Origin: Epiperipatus broadwayi
Lineage: Eukaryota; Onychophora; Udeonychophora; Euonychophora; Peripatidae
Direction of reading: 5' to 3'
Length of the DNA stretch: 64,000 nt
Assembly: GCA_028023455.1 (NCBI GenBank)
Contig: JAQFVV010000941.1
Span: 62,001 to 126,000 of the forward strand
Both the position numbers and the translations under genes were made by a program. Positions 36,223 to 49,182 of the stretch are shown in pieces (positions within the stretch are counted from its first letter, which is position 1; each line of letters starts with the position of its first letter). The notes under the pieces were generated by a model, which saw only the letters and a program-made list of their open reading frames with translations, did no database searches and was not told where the DNA came from.

Positions 36223-36340
36223 GATAGATAAATAAATGAATGAATAGATGAATAAAAGAATAGATAGATGAAGAAGTGGGTGTAAAGATAGATAGGTAGA
36301 TAAATATATAGATAGATAGGTAAATAGATAGATAGCATAA
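36222..36340. repeat. degenerate (GATA)n repeat
   Basis: About 120 bp of GATA/GAAT-type tetranucleotides. The minus-strand Ile/Tyr/Leu-repeat open frames of 60 and 100 codons are products of this tract. Confidence 0.9.
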
Positions 36341-37470
36341 GTAAGTTTTTGGAAACATTTAGCAAAGGGCATTGTGGATAAATGAAAAGAAAATTATTAT
36401 AATTTATCGTAATTTTCTGTGTTTGACCAGAATTTAACAAGGTGAAATATGTTTTCCATTTGATAACGTTAATTTTATATATTAATATATACTATTTGCA
36501 TTGCAGATTGCATTCATCGTAGCATTATCATCAAATAAGTTGTGTTTGCTTTTTGTATCTCAACAAAAATTAATATAAAAATAAGTAAAGATTTACTATA
36601 AGTAATGATTTGTTTTATATATATAGTGAGTAGAATTTGTACTTAATTTAATTTTTTAGAGCTTTTTACATTAGTTGATTTGAAGCAACTACTTTGTGTA
36701 TGATTGTCATTATGGTACTCAGCTGGAGTTAAATGTATCACATGTTGTCAATAACAGTTTGTTATTTTACCAAATTAGAAACATCTGTTTGCTCTTTTCT
36801 TCGTATTTAAATATTATTAATAGCTCTTATAAATTGTATCTGACACAATATTGATTTTTTTGGGATTCATTTTAAATTTTAAATTTTTCATAAAAAACAT
36901 GTTTTACCATACTTTAATAATAAAATAATTTGTGTTTACTTCGTGTTTTGCTAAATGTATATATATATATTTAAAGAATCATTTATAATTTTTACCATAA
37001 TGTTTTGTTATTAAATAAAAATAGTTTTAAAAGTTGTATACAGTTGCAGAATTTTAAAATATTAAGTGGGAATATAAACTATTATATATAATTCAGTAAT
37101 GAATAATTATATATTAGGATACAGTTTTAATTTATATATTTATTTAAAATATACTTTAAATCCCGCTTTACCTGACATTCTTAAATTATATAAATAAAAA
37201 AGCCCCGAAGAAATAAAAATAAATTTTCAAGATGCCTTTCATTTTTTTCATATATTGTGATGAGTCTGCCTTCCAACTACATGTGTATAGTCATTGGTAT
37301 TTCACCATATGGCAATCTATTCCTAATAATGGGATTTTTTTATTTGCATAAAATACTGATAAAACTTTCATTGTAAAAAATATAACTAACTTGTCTTGAT
37401 TATGAATAAGGTGTGTTTTTTTTAAAAAAACTGAATATAATCTGTTTATACAGATATATTTGAAAGTTCC
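36341..37470. other. anonymous A+T-rich sequence
   Basis: Nothing recognised. Confidence 0.5.
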
Positions 37471-37474
37471 AGAT

Positions 37475-37560
37475 CAGGGTTTGGTAAACTTTTTAACTTG
37501 AAGAGTCATTTTATTTAAATATCTCACACTCCCATAAAAAGCAGCAGATATCTGAAAAGT
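37475..37560 (+). mobile_element. possible hAT element terminus
   Basis: CAGGGTTTGGTAAACTTTTT followed by AACTTGAAGAGTCAT resembles the terminal inverted repeat of hAT/Charlie-type elements (CAGGGGT...CAAACTTTTT). No matching second end was identified. Confidence 0.3.
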
Positions 37561-39944
37561 ATGATTGAATTTCTGAATGGCTGCAGTTATATTTGAATAT
37601 TTATTTATTTTAGTAATAAATACTATAGAATCTATATACATGTTAATGAAAATAAAAATTCTCTTAAAAATAAACAAACAAGAACAAAATTTACCTTGAC
37701 AGTCTGATTTCCTCACAAAATACAGTAATTATTATTTAACTGTCTATTTAATTTTCTAGGCACTGTAACTTGTTGAGTGTAAAAAAAATATTCTCAAACC
37801 AAAGCACAAGATAGAGATTTTGTAGATAAGAGTAGCCATGTTATCTTTGTACCTAAATTTATTTATATAGGGCAATCTGAATCATCTTGTAATAAAAGCA
37901 TGAAGGTCTTTCATTAATCACTTTTTATCCATTAACTTTATTCTATCCATTAACAATCATGAAATTTTACAATATATTGCTATATATATTATGAAATATT
38001 AAAATCTTTGTAATTCTCTTATCTTAGAGGTTGATAAAAGAAAATAACAAAAATAATGGTTAAACCATCAAATGAACCATGTATCATTGGTTTGAAATAA
38101 ATATTTTATTATCTAAGTCATGATTAATATACTTCATATAAGATTGGTCACAGACTTTGAATTATTAGATAAAGTGAAAAACTTGAGTTACACTAAAAAC
38201 AAGAATAGTCATTTTAATCCAGAAGCATGTAAAAGAATTAAAATATTAGAAAAAAATAATGTTAAATGTTAGAAAAAATAATGTAGATTTTGAAACATGT
38301 TAATAATTACTAAATTAAAATAGAATTTCTGCTTATGATGCTGAAACATGAATAACCAAAAAAGAAGATGGAAAAAAGATGGTTATATTTAAAATATGAT
38401 GCTATTAACTGTTCACAATTTGACATTTTCTTTCATTCCACTTGGCAAGAGTTTTTGAAAATGCTCATCTTCACCATAAAATCATTTTTATACTAAAACT
38501 CAATCAGTTGGACTTGATTTCTTTGTAATTTGATTTTATGAATGAATAATATTCTAAAAAAATTACATTTGTTTAAATATTTAAAAACTGACTTGAAATT
38601 AAACAATGACTATACCCATCATCAACCAAGTTAATGTAAACACTTTCAGAAAATGAACAAAATGTTTTTTTATTTGTTTTATTTTTAATGTAAATGAATT
38701 AAGGCAGATTTATAATAGATCTATAAAGTTTTTTTTAATATATTTTCTTTATAATAATTACAATATTATTTTAACATCATGTTGACTCTGGCAGATAATA
38801 ACTTAATATATGTTCTGGCAGATAATAATGTAATATATGCTGTGATTTTCTTTCATTATATTACAATCAAGTTTGTTAACTTTTATGTCTAAAAATAAAA
38901 GATAAATAAATAAATTGGAAGATTACATGTGTATTTTTTTTTAAAAATAACAATCAATCAAAAATATTTTATAAACAAGCAAAAAATCATATTTTGGTTA
39001 TACTAAAATCTTTGCAAAAATTTTGATCAGAAGTAAGGCATTTTTTTCTGTAAACAATTATATTCATTAGTTCTAAGTTGACTCTTTATAATATACTGAC
39101 TTTTTCAGCGTTTCCCCCCAAAACATCAATAAAAGCAAAAACACAGGTCATTATCACTTATTATAACATTTTAAGACTGCAGAATGACACTCTATAGAAA
39201 TAAATAAGGAACATTTTGTGATGATGAAGAATGCATATAGATTATTATTATAAAGAATGCTTCAAATTTCCTGAACCTCTAATAGGACTAATGCATCTAT
39301 TTTAAAACTGAAGAATAATAAATTCAATACCTAAAGCATGAGCAATAATTTATTTGAATACATAGTTATGGACTCAATACTAAAGAAAAGCTTACCATTG
39401 ACTTCTTTATCAACAAGAATGTCAAATCAGAATAGGCAGATCATTAATCATGAGTTCCATGAGAATGAAAAAAATCCTGTAGTATTTCTCATGATACTAT
39501 TAAATCTTTTCAATGGTTACCTATTGGAATGATGGATGTAAAAATTAAAATAAAATAAAGAAGCATTACAAAATGTTGATTTTGTAACAAAAATATATCT
39601 TATCAACATACAATTTATAATATGATTCAGAAACAATAAAGTAGGATCAAAAGCATTGACTTTTGGCTTTTCCAAATAAAACTATTTTAATTAATAAGTC
39701 CCTAAATAGTTGTCATTTATTAAATATGTCATGCTGAGAATATATAAACTAATTCATGGATCACCTAACTTTCTGAACAAGTCAATAAACATACATTAAT
39801 AAGAAAATTGATTCTATAGTTGTGAATTATAATAGGATATTAGAAATTATTTGCTCAAATAATAATTTTAAGATTTAATCATAATTAATATAGAGCATTT
39901 TTATAAAAAATACTATTATTTATAGATAAGAAGTTTACCTTAAC
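37561..39944. other. anonymous A+T-rich sequence
   Basis: No gene recognised. A 26-bp sequence with CTGGCAGATAATAA is present twice in tandem at about 38787-38835. Confidence 0.5.
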
Positions 39945-42252
39945 ATAATCATCATCAACTATTATGAATCCACTGCCAAATGAAGGTCTCTCCATGTTCA
40001 ATCCATCTTTTTTTATCTTTAGCCTCTCTTCTCCACATAATCCTTACATACTTTTTTATTGCATCAATTCATCTTATGTGTGGTCTCTTTCTGGATATTT
40101 TATAATCCCTTGTTTAATATTTCAGTTGTCTTTCTATTATCATCTCTTTTAGAAATATGTCCAGCCCAACTCATTTCAATCTTTTAATCCTTTCAATGAT
40201 GTCAATAACACCCATTTGTTCTTTTACTCATATATTGCATTTTTTATCTCTACTTGCTACTCCTAACATGCATCTCTCCGTACTTTTTTGAGCTGTCTGA
40301 AGTCTCTATATTGCTCTTCTATTAAGTGTCCATGTCTTAGATCCATAAGTAAAAACTGTTAAAAGACATTTATTAAAAAGTTTCCTTTTTCAACCACATA
40401 GGCAAATTTTCGTTTAATATTAATTTATTTCTAACAAAAGCACTCCAACCAAGTCTAATTTTTTGATTAATTTCATCCATTATGTTTCCATCTGCAGTAA
40501 TAATCTGGCCAAGGTATTTGTAGCTAACTTCTTCTAACTCATTGTTATCAATCTTTATTTTCATCTTTTGAGAAATTCCATTGAACATTATTTTACTCTT
40601 TTTAACATTTATCTTTAGACCTACGCTTTTTATTTTCATCTGTTAACTCTTGCATCATTTCCTGAAGCTCTGAACTATTATTTGCAGAAACAATTATATC
40701 ATCTGCATAATCTAAATGACTTAAATTACTCTTATTCCTTTAGATTTCCATTTTAATCCACAAAATATATTTTATGGCACTGCTATAAAAAGTTTTGGAG
40801 ATATGAATCATTCTGTCTTATACCCTTCTCAATGTTTACCTTGATGATCCAATGCTTTAATCTCTGAATAAATGCTTATAGAATCAAATGCCTTCTCACA
40901 ATATACAAGTCCAAAGCATAGTGGCAACTCTTCATTGACCCTTTCTATAACTTCTCTGAGTACTTGAATATGACCCATTTACTAAAACCACATTTAAATT
41001 CAGCTTGTTCTCTTGGTTTGTTGAAATCCACAGTTCTCTATAGATCAGTTGTAATTATTTAGGTAAAATGTTTTGTATAAAACTGATAAAAGATTGATAG
41101 ATCTGTAATTTCTGATATCTTCTTTATCACCTTTTTAAATATTAATATTAATATTTTCCAATCAAGTTCATTTAGACATCTGGTATATAACTTTGCCAAA
41201 AATCTTTATATTTCTTAACCTGCTTCTTTTAAAATATCAATTATAATGCCTTGATTACTGGAAAATTTCCCCTTTTTTATAAATTTAATTACATATCCCC
41301 ATCTTCATTTAAAATCCTGGGGCAATTAAGAAGATATAATGGTTGTAGAAGGGACTTTTCCTTGATATTTATTACTATACAATTCTTGATAGAATTCTTC
41401 TACCCATTTCATGATATCATCTGTCTTTTTAGTAATAGTGTTCATCTTTTTTCTTATTGCAGATATATATTTCCTATCAATATCAAAGTGTTTTTTTACA
41501 ATCTTGAGACTATTATTCTTTTTTTCCTTGCTAGTACACAATTACCTTTTCTTATATTATTATCAACTCTTTTTTGCACCAATTTTCAAAATTCAAGATA
41601 TTCAATACTTCTTAATGCAACATTTTTATATATTTTCATAATCATTCTTTTCTCTTTAAATTCTCTAGTCTCAACAAAAATTTTATTGGTCAATTTCTGC
41701 TTTGTTCTACCAAATATCTTGGCTGCAGTTTTTAAAAGTGTATCAGTTATTTTCCTATTAATTTCATTCAAATATGAATCATATTCAAAATTTGTTAATA
41801 TTTGAAAACGATTTGCAAGTTTTAATTTAAATTCATTAGAATATTTGTGAAGATCAGGAATAGCAACTGTGACTATCAGTTTTCCTAATAATATTGTCTA
41901 TTGAGTTTTGCATTAACATGTATCTTACATCACTTACACTAAGAAATTTATTGAGAACATTACAGTCTTGAAACGTATTTTCTGTTAGTCAAAATATCCA
42001 CTTCTATGGTATCTTCATTTGGATGCTTTTATGCCCATTTCCTTTTAATATTTTTTTCAAAAAAAGAATTTCATAATATAAAGTTTTTATTTTTCTGCAA
42101 ACTCCATATGTCTATGCCCTCTCTCATTTGTATTATCATAACCAAATTTACCTACAACACATATCTTTCAATTGTTTAGCAATTTTAGCATTAGTCTCCC
42201 ATAACAATTTTAAAATGATTGGTCTGACCAAAAGTCTTTTGTGTATTCTATA

Positions 42253-43000
42253 TTCTTCTTCTTCTTCTTCTTCTTCTTCTTCTTCTTCTTCTTCTTCTTC
42301 TTCTTCTTCTTCTTCTTCTTCTTCTTCTTCTTCTTCTTCTTCTTCTTCTTCTTCTTCTTCTTCTTCTTCTTCTTCTTCTTCTTCTTCTTCTTCTTCTTCT
42401 TCTTCTTCTTCTTCTTCTTCTTCTTCTTCTTCTTCTTCTTCTTCTTCTTCTTCTTCTTCTTCTTCTTCTTCTTCTTCTTCTTCTTCTTCTTCTTCTTCTT
42501 CTTCTTCTTCTTCTTCTTCTTCTTCTTCTTCTTCTTCTTCTTCTTCTTCTTCTTCTTCTTCTTCTTCTTCTTCTTCTTCTTCTTCTTCTTCTTCTTCTTC
42601 TTCTTCTTCTTCTTCTTCTTCTTCTTCTTCTTCTTCTTCTTCTTCTTCTTCTTCTTCTTCTTCTTCTTCTTCTTCTTCTTCTTCTTCTTCTTCTTCTTCT
42701 TCTTCTTCTTCTTCTTCTTCTTCTTCTTCTTCTTCTTCTTCTTCTTCTTCTTCTTCTTCTTCTTCTTCTTCTTCTTCTTCTTCTTCTTCTTCTTCTTCTT
42801 CTTCTTCTTCTTCTTCTTCTTCTTCTTCTTCTTCTTCTTCTTCTTCTTCTTCTTCTTCTTCTTCTTCTTCTTCTTCTTCTTCTTCTTCTTCTTCTTCTTC
42901 TTCTTCTTCTTCTTCTTCTTCTTCTTCTTCTTCTTCTTCTTCTTCTTCTTCTTCTTCTTCTTCTTCTTCTTCTTCTTCTTCTTCTTCTTCTTCTTCTTCT
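42253..43000. repeat. perfect (TTC)n/(GAA)n tract, about 249 units
   Basis: 748 bp of uninterrupted TTC on the plus strand. It lies within the endonuclease part of the RTE copy. The poly-Ser (326) and poly-Phe (271) open frames are artefacts of it. Long GAA/TTC tracts are known to form triplex DNA and to be unstable. Confidence 0.98.
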
Positions 43001-43022
43001 ACTACTATTACTACTACTACTT

Positions 43023-43080
<58 letters not shown>
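43001..43080. repeat. (TAC)n tract adjoining the TTC tract
   Basis: About 80 bp of TAC/ACT units with a few substitutions, continuous with the TTC tract. Confidence 0.95.
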
Positions 43081-43081
<1 letters not shown>

Positions 43082-43373
43082 TTTAAAGGACTTTATTTGA
43101 TATCATAAGTACATGTATGAAAATACAATTTTTAAACATGTTACGAGAGCTGATCTACAATTTAGAATTGAAAATTATTAACAAAATTATTATTATGAAT
43201 ACATGAAATATTTTTTTCATTAATAATGTTGAAAAACTGAGGAAAAAAATTTAATCAATAACAGTAACAATATTAAATACATATATGACAACAAAACTCT
43301 CACTTACATACAGCAAATATGCGATTCATATTTCACAGTGGTGTTGGTAATTTGATCAAACTCCAAGTGGCTG
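43081..43373 (-). mobile_element. unidentified block between two TAC tracts, possible nested retroelement
   Basis: These roughly 290 bp have no counterpart in the other RTE copies and lie between TAC tracts. In minus orientation the block would end in a (GTA)n(GAA)n tail, like elements with microsatellite 3' tails. No tRNA boxes or termini were recognised. Confidence 0.3.
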
Positions 43374-43487
<114 letters not shown>

Positions 43488-44394
43488 TATGAGTACTTGT
43501 TGGGGCATAACTCTGAATTATCTGCATCTGGTATCTGCTATTAAGTTGTATAACTAATTTTGCCACTTTGTCCAATAGACCTTCAGGTCTCACAATATTG
43601 TTCCACTTTTTATTTATAATAAATCCTATTCCACTTGTACTTCCAATATTTGTGTCTTTGTAATAGAGTACATGCCCACTTTATAAATCAATTGTCTTTT
43701 CACTGCTTCTTCTAACTTCCAAAGTCCAATAATGTTCAATTTAATATGAGACCATTCTTCCAATTCTTGCAATTTTCCTTCAGTTGAAAGTGATCTGCAA
43801 TTGTACATATCTAAATAAAAAGTCATTATCAAATGACAACCTGGGTCCACAATTAGGGGATTCTTAGCACCCACCACCTTTGCCCACCAACCATTACCTT
43901 GACTGGTGATTTGACAATCTCTGGGAATAAGAGCCATGATTTATTTTTGTGTCATGAGTGTAAATATCTGTTAGAAAAAATATTTTTATTGATACACACA
44001 TTCATTTGCCTTATCAGGTAAAAAAAGAAAGACCATGGTGTTTTTTGATTTTAAACTCAGGGGTAAAAATTCAATAAACTCACCATGCTGGTTAATGCAT
44101 GTTGTTGATCAGACAATCCATGTTTATATACTATATGAATAATCACAAAGTAATAACAGCTGCAACAACAAGTACTTATGAAGTAAACATTAATAATTTT
44201 TCCTGATTTAATGCCTCTAAGAGAAATCAAAGGTTTCCTTTCAATTAACAGCAAATTCTTTTCTATAGCCATTTACCTTATAAAATATTAAAATGTATTC
44301 TTTAATTAAATAATTCCTTTTATAGATATTTTAAATAATTTGTTACTTTATTACTAATCTAAGTAATATTTTTGTCTGTGATATGAAATAAATT

Positions 44395-44630
44395 TTGCTT
44401 ATATAATGTGTAATGTGTGTGTGTTATACAATGTCATTTTGGTTAATCTTGCTACCCTTTCCTTATTTAATGTAATATGTTTCACTTCTTTGTAAATTAT
44501 ACATGAAAATCGTTCATGCTATGTAAATCTGGACTAACTATTTGTACTATACTCGATTGAGATTTGTATTTCTGTATAACCTTCGATATTTGATTTATAG
44601 TGTAAATAAAGTTTATTTTGAAAAAAAAAA
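44395..44630 (+). mobile_element. polyadenylated retroposed tail
   Basis: AATAAA at 44605-44610 is followed, 10 bases on, by ten A residues (44621-44630), the signature of a reverse-transcribed mRNA or LINE 3' end. The upstream 200 bp is less repetitive and has CpGs (ATCGTTCATG, CTCGATTGAG, CTTCGATATT). It could also be the 3' end of a real untranslated region. No coding part is visible. Confidence 0.4.
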
Positions 44631-46917
44631 TTCTGATTTTGTGCAAGAAATTTTCTGTATCTGACTATTGATTGATAAACACTCAGGTTAACAAATCTAA
44701 TAAATTCGATGGTAACACGTATTAAATGAAAGATGGTATATAATAATTCATAAAAAAATAACTAATACATTTATAAAATGACGAAAATTTATATTACTTC
44801 TGTAAATTTCTGCTTTATTTCTCATGCTGTTTGAAACAATTCTATTTTATAATTTTTTATAATTTATTAGCTAATTTTCTTAAAAAATTACAGGTAACTA
44901 AAATATAATTACTTATAAAATGTTATAAGAAAGAGGTATAAAATATTTTATAAAATTGCAGCTGTTATGCAATCAGAATATACATAAAATGTAAGCTTTC
45001 TTATATAGAAATCAGGTATTATATTTTTTATTTTAAGGAGTAAATTTATCTTTATATAACCACCAGAGTTTTTATAAAATATATTGAGAGAAAGTAAAAA
45101 TATTACAATTTTTATTTTTTTTTAAATTAAGTTTGTTATTATTATTTTATTATTAACAGCTATGTTTTCATCTAAAATAAAATTGCACATCTAACTAGAG
45201 AGTGTATGAATGATCTATGTCATATATCAAAACAGTATTAAACTAAACTAAAATATTATTTTTCAATATTTAGGATATGAAAAATAAATTGGCACGAGGT
45301 AATGAAATATATAATTTAAACATTTATATTAGTGTTTACTACAAAATATTAAATTTATCACCTATAATCACTATTGCCATTAAAAAGTAAGTATTCAAAA
45401 ACCTTAGAGAAATAGAAACCATAAGAAATAGCAATAAATTAAAGGTGAATTTTAAAATAAATATTTAACAAAGTGTATGAAACCAAAATACATTAGGTAT
45501 ATCATAAATTGCTCATTTACAATTTTGTTCTATTATCCTGCAATGCTTTTTGAATTTCTTCTGAAGAAACCTTTTTTTCTAAAAATATTAGTTCAAAACA
45601 TTGTTTACTTATATTGGTCTACTGCTATTTTATTTTTCTGAATATATTTTCAATGTAATTACTTAATATTGCATTTTTAAAATGTCTTTGTACTGGGTTT
45701 CTTTTATCATACTATATTTTTTAAAGAAATTATTATTATTCTTATTTCACATATCCAATCTGATGACAATATATTCTTTCATCATATTTAAACATCTAAA
45801 GAATATGCACATTAATTTTAATGCGCCTTCCAATAAGTTTATAATTATAATAATATGGATGCATGAATTGTTTTCTTACAATAAATTTAAAAGAGTAATT
45901 GCCATTTATGTTGCTAACTTATTTAGATCATTTTATATCAGTTTGATGAAATATCTCTTATCTTAGTAAGCCCAAAAATAGCACATTAGAATTTGTACTG
46001 TATTTAAACCATAAGTCTTCCTTTCCAGTTACAAAGTTGCAATATGTTTAAGATAATAATACATTCTCAAAATGCAGTTATCCAAACTAAAATATTGATC
46101 TTTCCCCCTAATATTGTTCAATGAGAATCTCAATCTTTATTCAATATTAATTAATATACTAAATTTATTACAAATAGCATTCAGAATATTATTTTAAAAG
46201 TCATCTATTAAATTGAAAAAAGTAGCACAATTGTGAGAAAATAGTAAACTATAAGCCCCAAAGTTCATGTTTTCTTTTAGTTAATCCAATGAAAAAATTT
46301 CCTCACCAAATGCCTGCTTCATAAAATAGACCTTACAATCTGTTACAAATGACACTAATATAAATAAAAAAAGAATAATATTAAATAGTACATATGCCTC
46401 TTTATCAACAATTTTCAATTCTAATGCCTAAGATTTTTTATTCTTTCAACAATTGCTCTCAAACTATCATACAACATCTATATAATGCAAATACACTTCC
46501 ATGAATAACTATTTTCCAATATTATCACAAACATTTTTGAGAAAAAGACATCTGTTTAGATTAAATTGGTAAGAGCATTATGTAAATCACATCTTATTTC
46601 AAAACATTCTTCTTTCATATTCATGTCAAGAAAAATTATATATATATATTACTACTTAATTCACTAAAACAATATTACATCTCTGGAAACTATTTATCTA
46701 GGATTGAAATTAGTCTATTTAATAAAATTTTTAAGCTAATTTTAATATAAGGAACAATAAGGAAGCTTTGTTATATATAACTACAGTTTTATATAATTAT
46801 TTTTATAAAGTATATCAATAAAAGCAACCCTAAAATGTAATATCATTGCTTTACAGATCTATATAGTGCTATAAATATTTCAGTAGCTTATAAGGTAATG
46901 TATCAACAATATATTTA
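44631..46917. other. anonymous A+T-rich sequence
   Basis: Nothing recognised. A 94-codon frame at 45682-45966 is A/T-rich and without domains. Confidence 0.5.
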
Positions 46918-47112
46918 AGACAGAGGCAAAACTCCCATAAATGCAAGCCCAAGAAATCAATGGATGTAAGAAGGTAATTTTATGCACAAACCTTCTTGCA
47001 TCTATTGATTACTCTGGCTTGCACTGAGTGACATTACTGTATGAAGAGGTTTTTCTCTGTGTTAACAACTTGAGTTAGCATAAAGAATGGTGATCATATG
47101 ATGTTTCATGGT
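46918..47112 (-). mobile_element. family B element lacking its ribozyme core
   Basis: GAGGCAAAACTCCCAT at the left and GATCATATGATGTTTCATGG at the right match the two ends of the 23.60-24.04 kb element. The inverted arms (AATCAATGGATGTAAGAAGG against CCTTCTTGCATCTATTGATT) abut almost directly, so the central hammerhead unit has been deleted. Confidence 0.75.
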
Positions 47113-47509
47113 TCAATAACACATTATGACTAAAATCTTTTTATTTTTATGATTATTAAAAGATTTATTTATCCACAACAAATTTGATATCTTTAAACAT
47201 TAAGCACATTCTGTAAGTTTGTGTGTGAATTTTTATGCTATTATTCAAGGTAATAATCAAATTATTTTTATGACAAATATATAATGTTTTATTGGATAGA
47301 ATTGTGATATAATTTGTAATACTGCCTATTTCATTCACTTCTTAAAAATATTTAATTTAGTTTTAAATAACCAATCAATCAACTTTAAATTTATTTACCT
47401 TTTTTGTGTTTAAATCTCTATATTGCTTATAAAACTACAGATTTGTTGTATTATTTGTATAAACTCAGAAGTAAACAATATTTATCTAAATCGCATGTTG
47501 TTAAAATTG
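47113..47509. other. anonymous A+T-rich sequence
   Basis: Nothing recognised. Confidence 0.5.
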
Positions 47510-47715
47510 ATAATAAATTGAAAGAATGCTAGCCTTTCACATGCGCAATTATAACAGAGACAGCCAATCAGATTTAAAACAGATATCTAATAAATAATCA
47601 AAATCTCTGTCTCGTGTCTAAGCTTGATTATTTATTAGATATCTGTTTTAAATCTGATTGGCTGTCTCTGTCATAATTGCGCATGTGAAAGGCTAGCATA
47701 CTTTCAATTTATTAT
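47510..47715. mobile_element. near-perfect palindromic element (fold-back MITE-like)
   Basis: Arms 47510-47600 and 47625-47715 (91 bp each) are inverted repeats with two mismatches, around a 24-bp loop (47601-47624). The arms include GCTAGCCTTTCACATGCGCA and ACAGCCAATCAGATTTAAA, that is, an NRF1-like CATGCGC and a CCAAT box. The 14-bp string TATAAACTCAGAAG occurs on both sides (47458-47471 and 47713-47726), a possible duplication although it does not abut the left arm. A diverged single arm lies at about 50150-50215. Confidence 0.85.
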
Positions 47716-47726
47716 AAACTCAGAAG

Positions 47727-49182
47727 CTAAGTTTCATTTTGATCAAGTGATTAATAGTAAAATAATCAGTAAAAAACTTATAAGAATTTTTAATGAGTTA
47801 GAAATAGATTCATTTCTAATGATGTCTTACTAACATGAAAAGTTAGAAAATTCACATTAAGTGATAATTAAATGATTTAGATATTACAAAACATTGTAAA
47901 TTTAGTATTATCAAATATATATTTTTTGTAAATATAATTATACTCCACTATTACATGTTCATATTGTTATTCTAACTTCGATATATCACTTAAATGATGC
48001 ACTTGATTTTTAAATGTCTTTCTATTTATTTAAATGCTATTTATTAGGAGATGTATTTTTATAGATATATAACTAAAATCATAAACTTCACACATACAAA
48101 TAAAATTAGAATCATAACTATCTCAAATATGTAAATTAATAACTACTAGTTTTTGAAATGTAAACAAATCATTATGGTAATTGTAAATTGCTTTTCATTG
48201 CAAAGTATCTAATGAAAAAAATAGTTTTCGGTATTATAATAAACACTATTCTTGTTCTGATTCCGAATTTTATTCATACTGAGTTGAGATTGATAATAAT
48301 TTTTATTTGAAAGTTTATAGACATAAATTACTTAGTGATAATTTACTTTTCCTCTTAAAAAAATTGTAGAATAAATTGATATATAAACTGTAGCTTTGAT
48401 CATTGTAAACATGGTTTCAAAAATTACCCTGATAATTCCTTGCGTTATCCTGTTTGTAGTATTTCATTTTAGGATAATAAATAAAATAATTTTAAAGGTA
48501 AACTTATTAGAAAATTAAATATATCCACTAACTGATAAAAACAAAAATGCATCTCAATAATATAAATTATATTTTTTAAACGCGTATGTGAATAATGAAA
48601 GGTTATATGGAACTCTGGGATTCATAGGAAGAGTGAGTACATGTACAACTAAACTTAGATAATGAATACTGAACTGATTTTATTATAATATAATAATGAA
48701 AATATAAATTTCATCTACTGTAAAATCAACAAAATAAAATAACTTTTAAATCAATCATAGACGTGATAAAATCAAGTTGTTTTATTATTATTATTTTATG
48801 TTTTTTTATGAAAATCAAGTTGTTTAGAGAAGTTTTTACTCAAGTTATAAAAGGATTCAAACTGCTGTTTAATAAAAATGATTTAAATAGATTCTCATTG
48901 TTTTATATTTATGAGATATGATAAATTCCATTAAATTATAAAAAATAATTTTAGTGCACTTTATTGTAGATTTTGTTCTCGTTATAAAAAGGAATATTTT
49001 TCACACATTGTTGTTCATAATTACGTTTTTGAAAATGAAAATAATAAAAATTTTAATTCTTGCATGCTTTGATACAGTGATAAAGGGAAATACTTTGGGA
49101 TTGAAGCTCTATGGATCATGTTCAATTATGTCACTTCAGTAGTTGAATTTCTTATAATATTAACCAATATGTTAATGATCTG
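47727..49182. other. anonymous A+T-rich sequence
   Basis: Nothing recognised before the PLE. I could not see RT motifs upstream of the GIY-YIG part. Confidence 0.5.

Noticed and set aside
36138-36440. Minus-strand frames rich in IYLPIYLY repeats
   Set aside because: Product of the GATA tetranucleotide tract.
41251-41805. 184-codon plus-strand open frame, Phe/Leu/Ile rich, membrane-protein-like
   Set aside because: Antisense to the RTE linker and endonuclease region, whose minus-strand frames carry Lys/Glu-rich LINE protein sequence. The hydrophobic look is a reflection of that.
42128-43108. Poly-Ser, poly-Phe and poly-Thr open frames of 271-326 codons
   Set aside because: They are translations of the TTC and TAC microsatellites in different frames. 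There is no flanking coding sequence on that strand.
47458-47726. TATAAACTCAGAAG direct repeats as a proven target duplication of the palindrome
   Set aside because: The right copy overlaps the end of the arm while the left copy lies about 38 bases outside it, so the geometry does not fit a simple duplication. Kept only as a remark.
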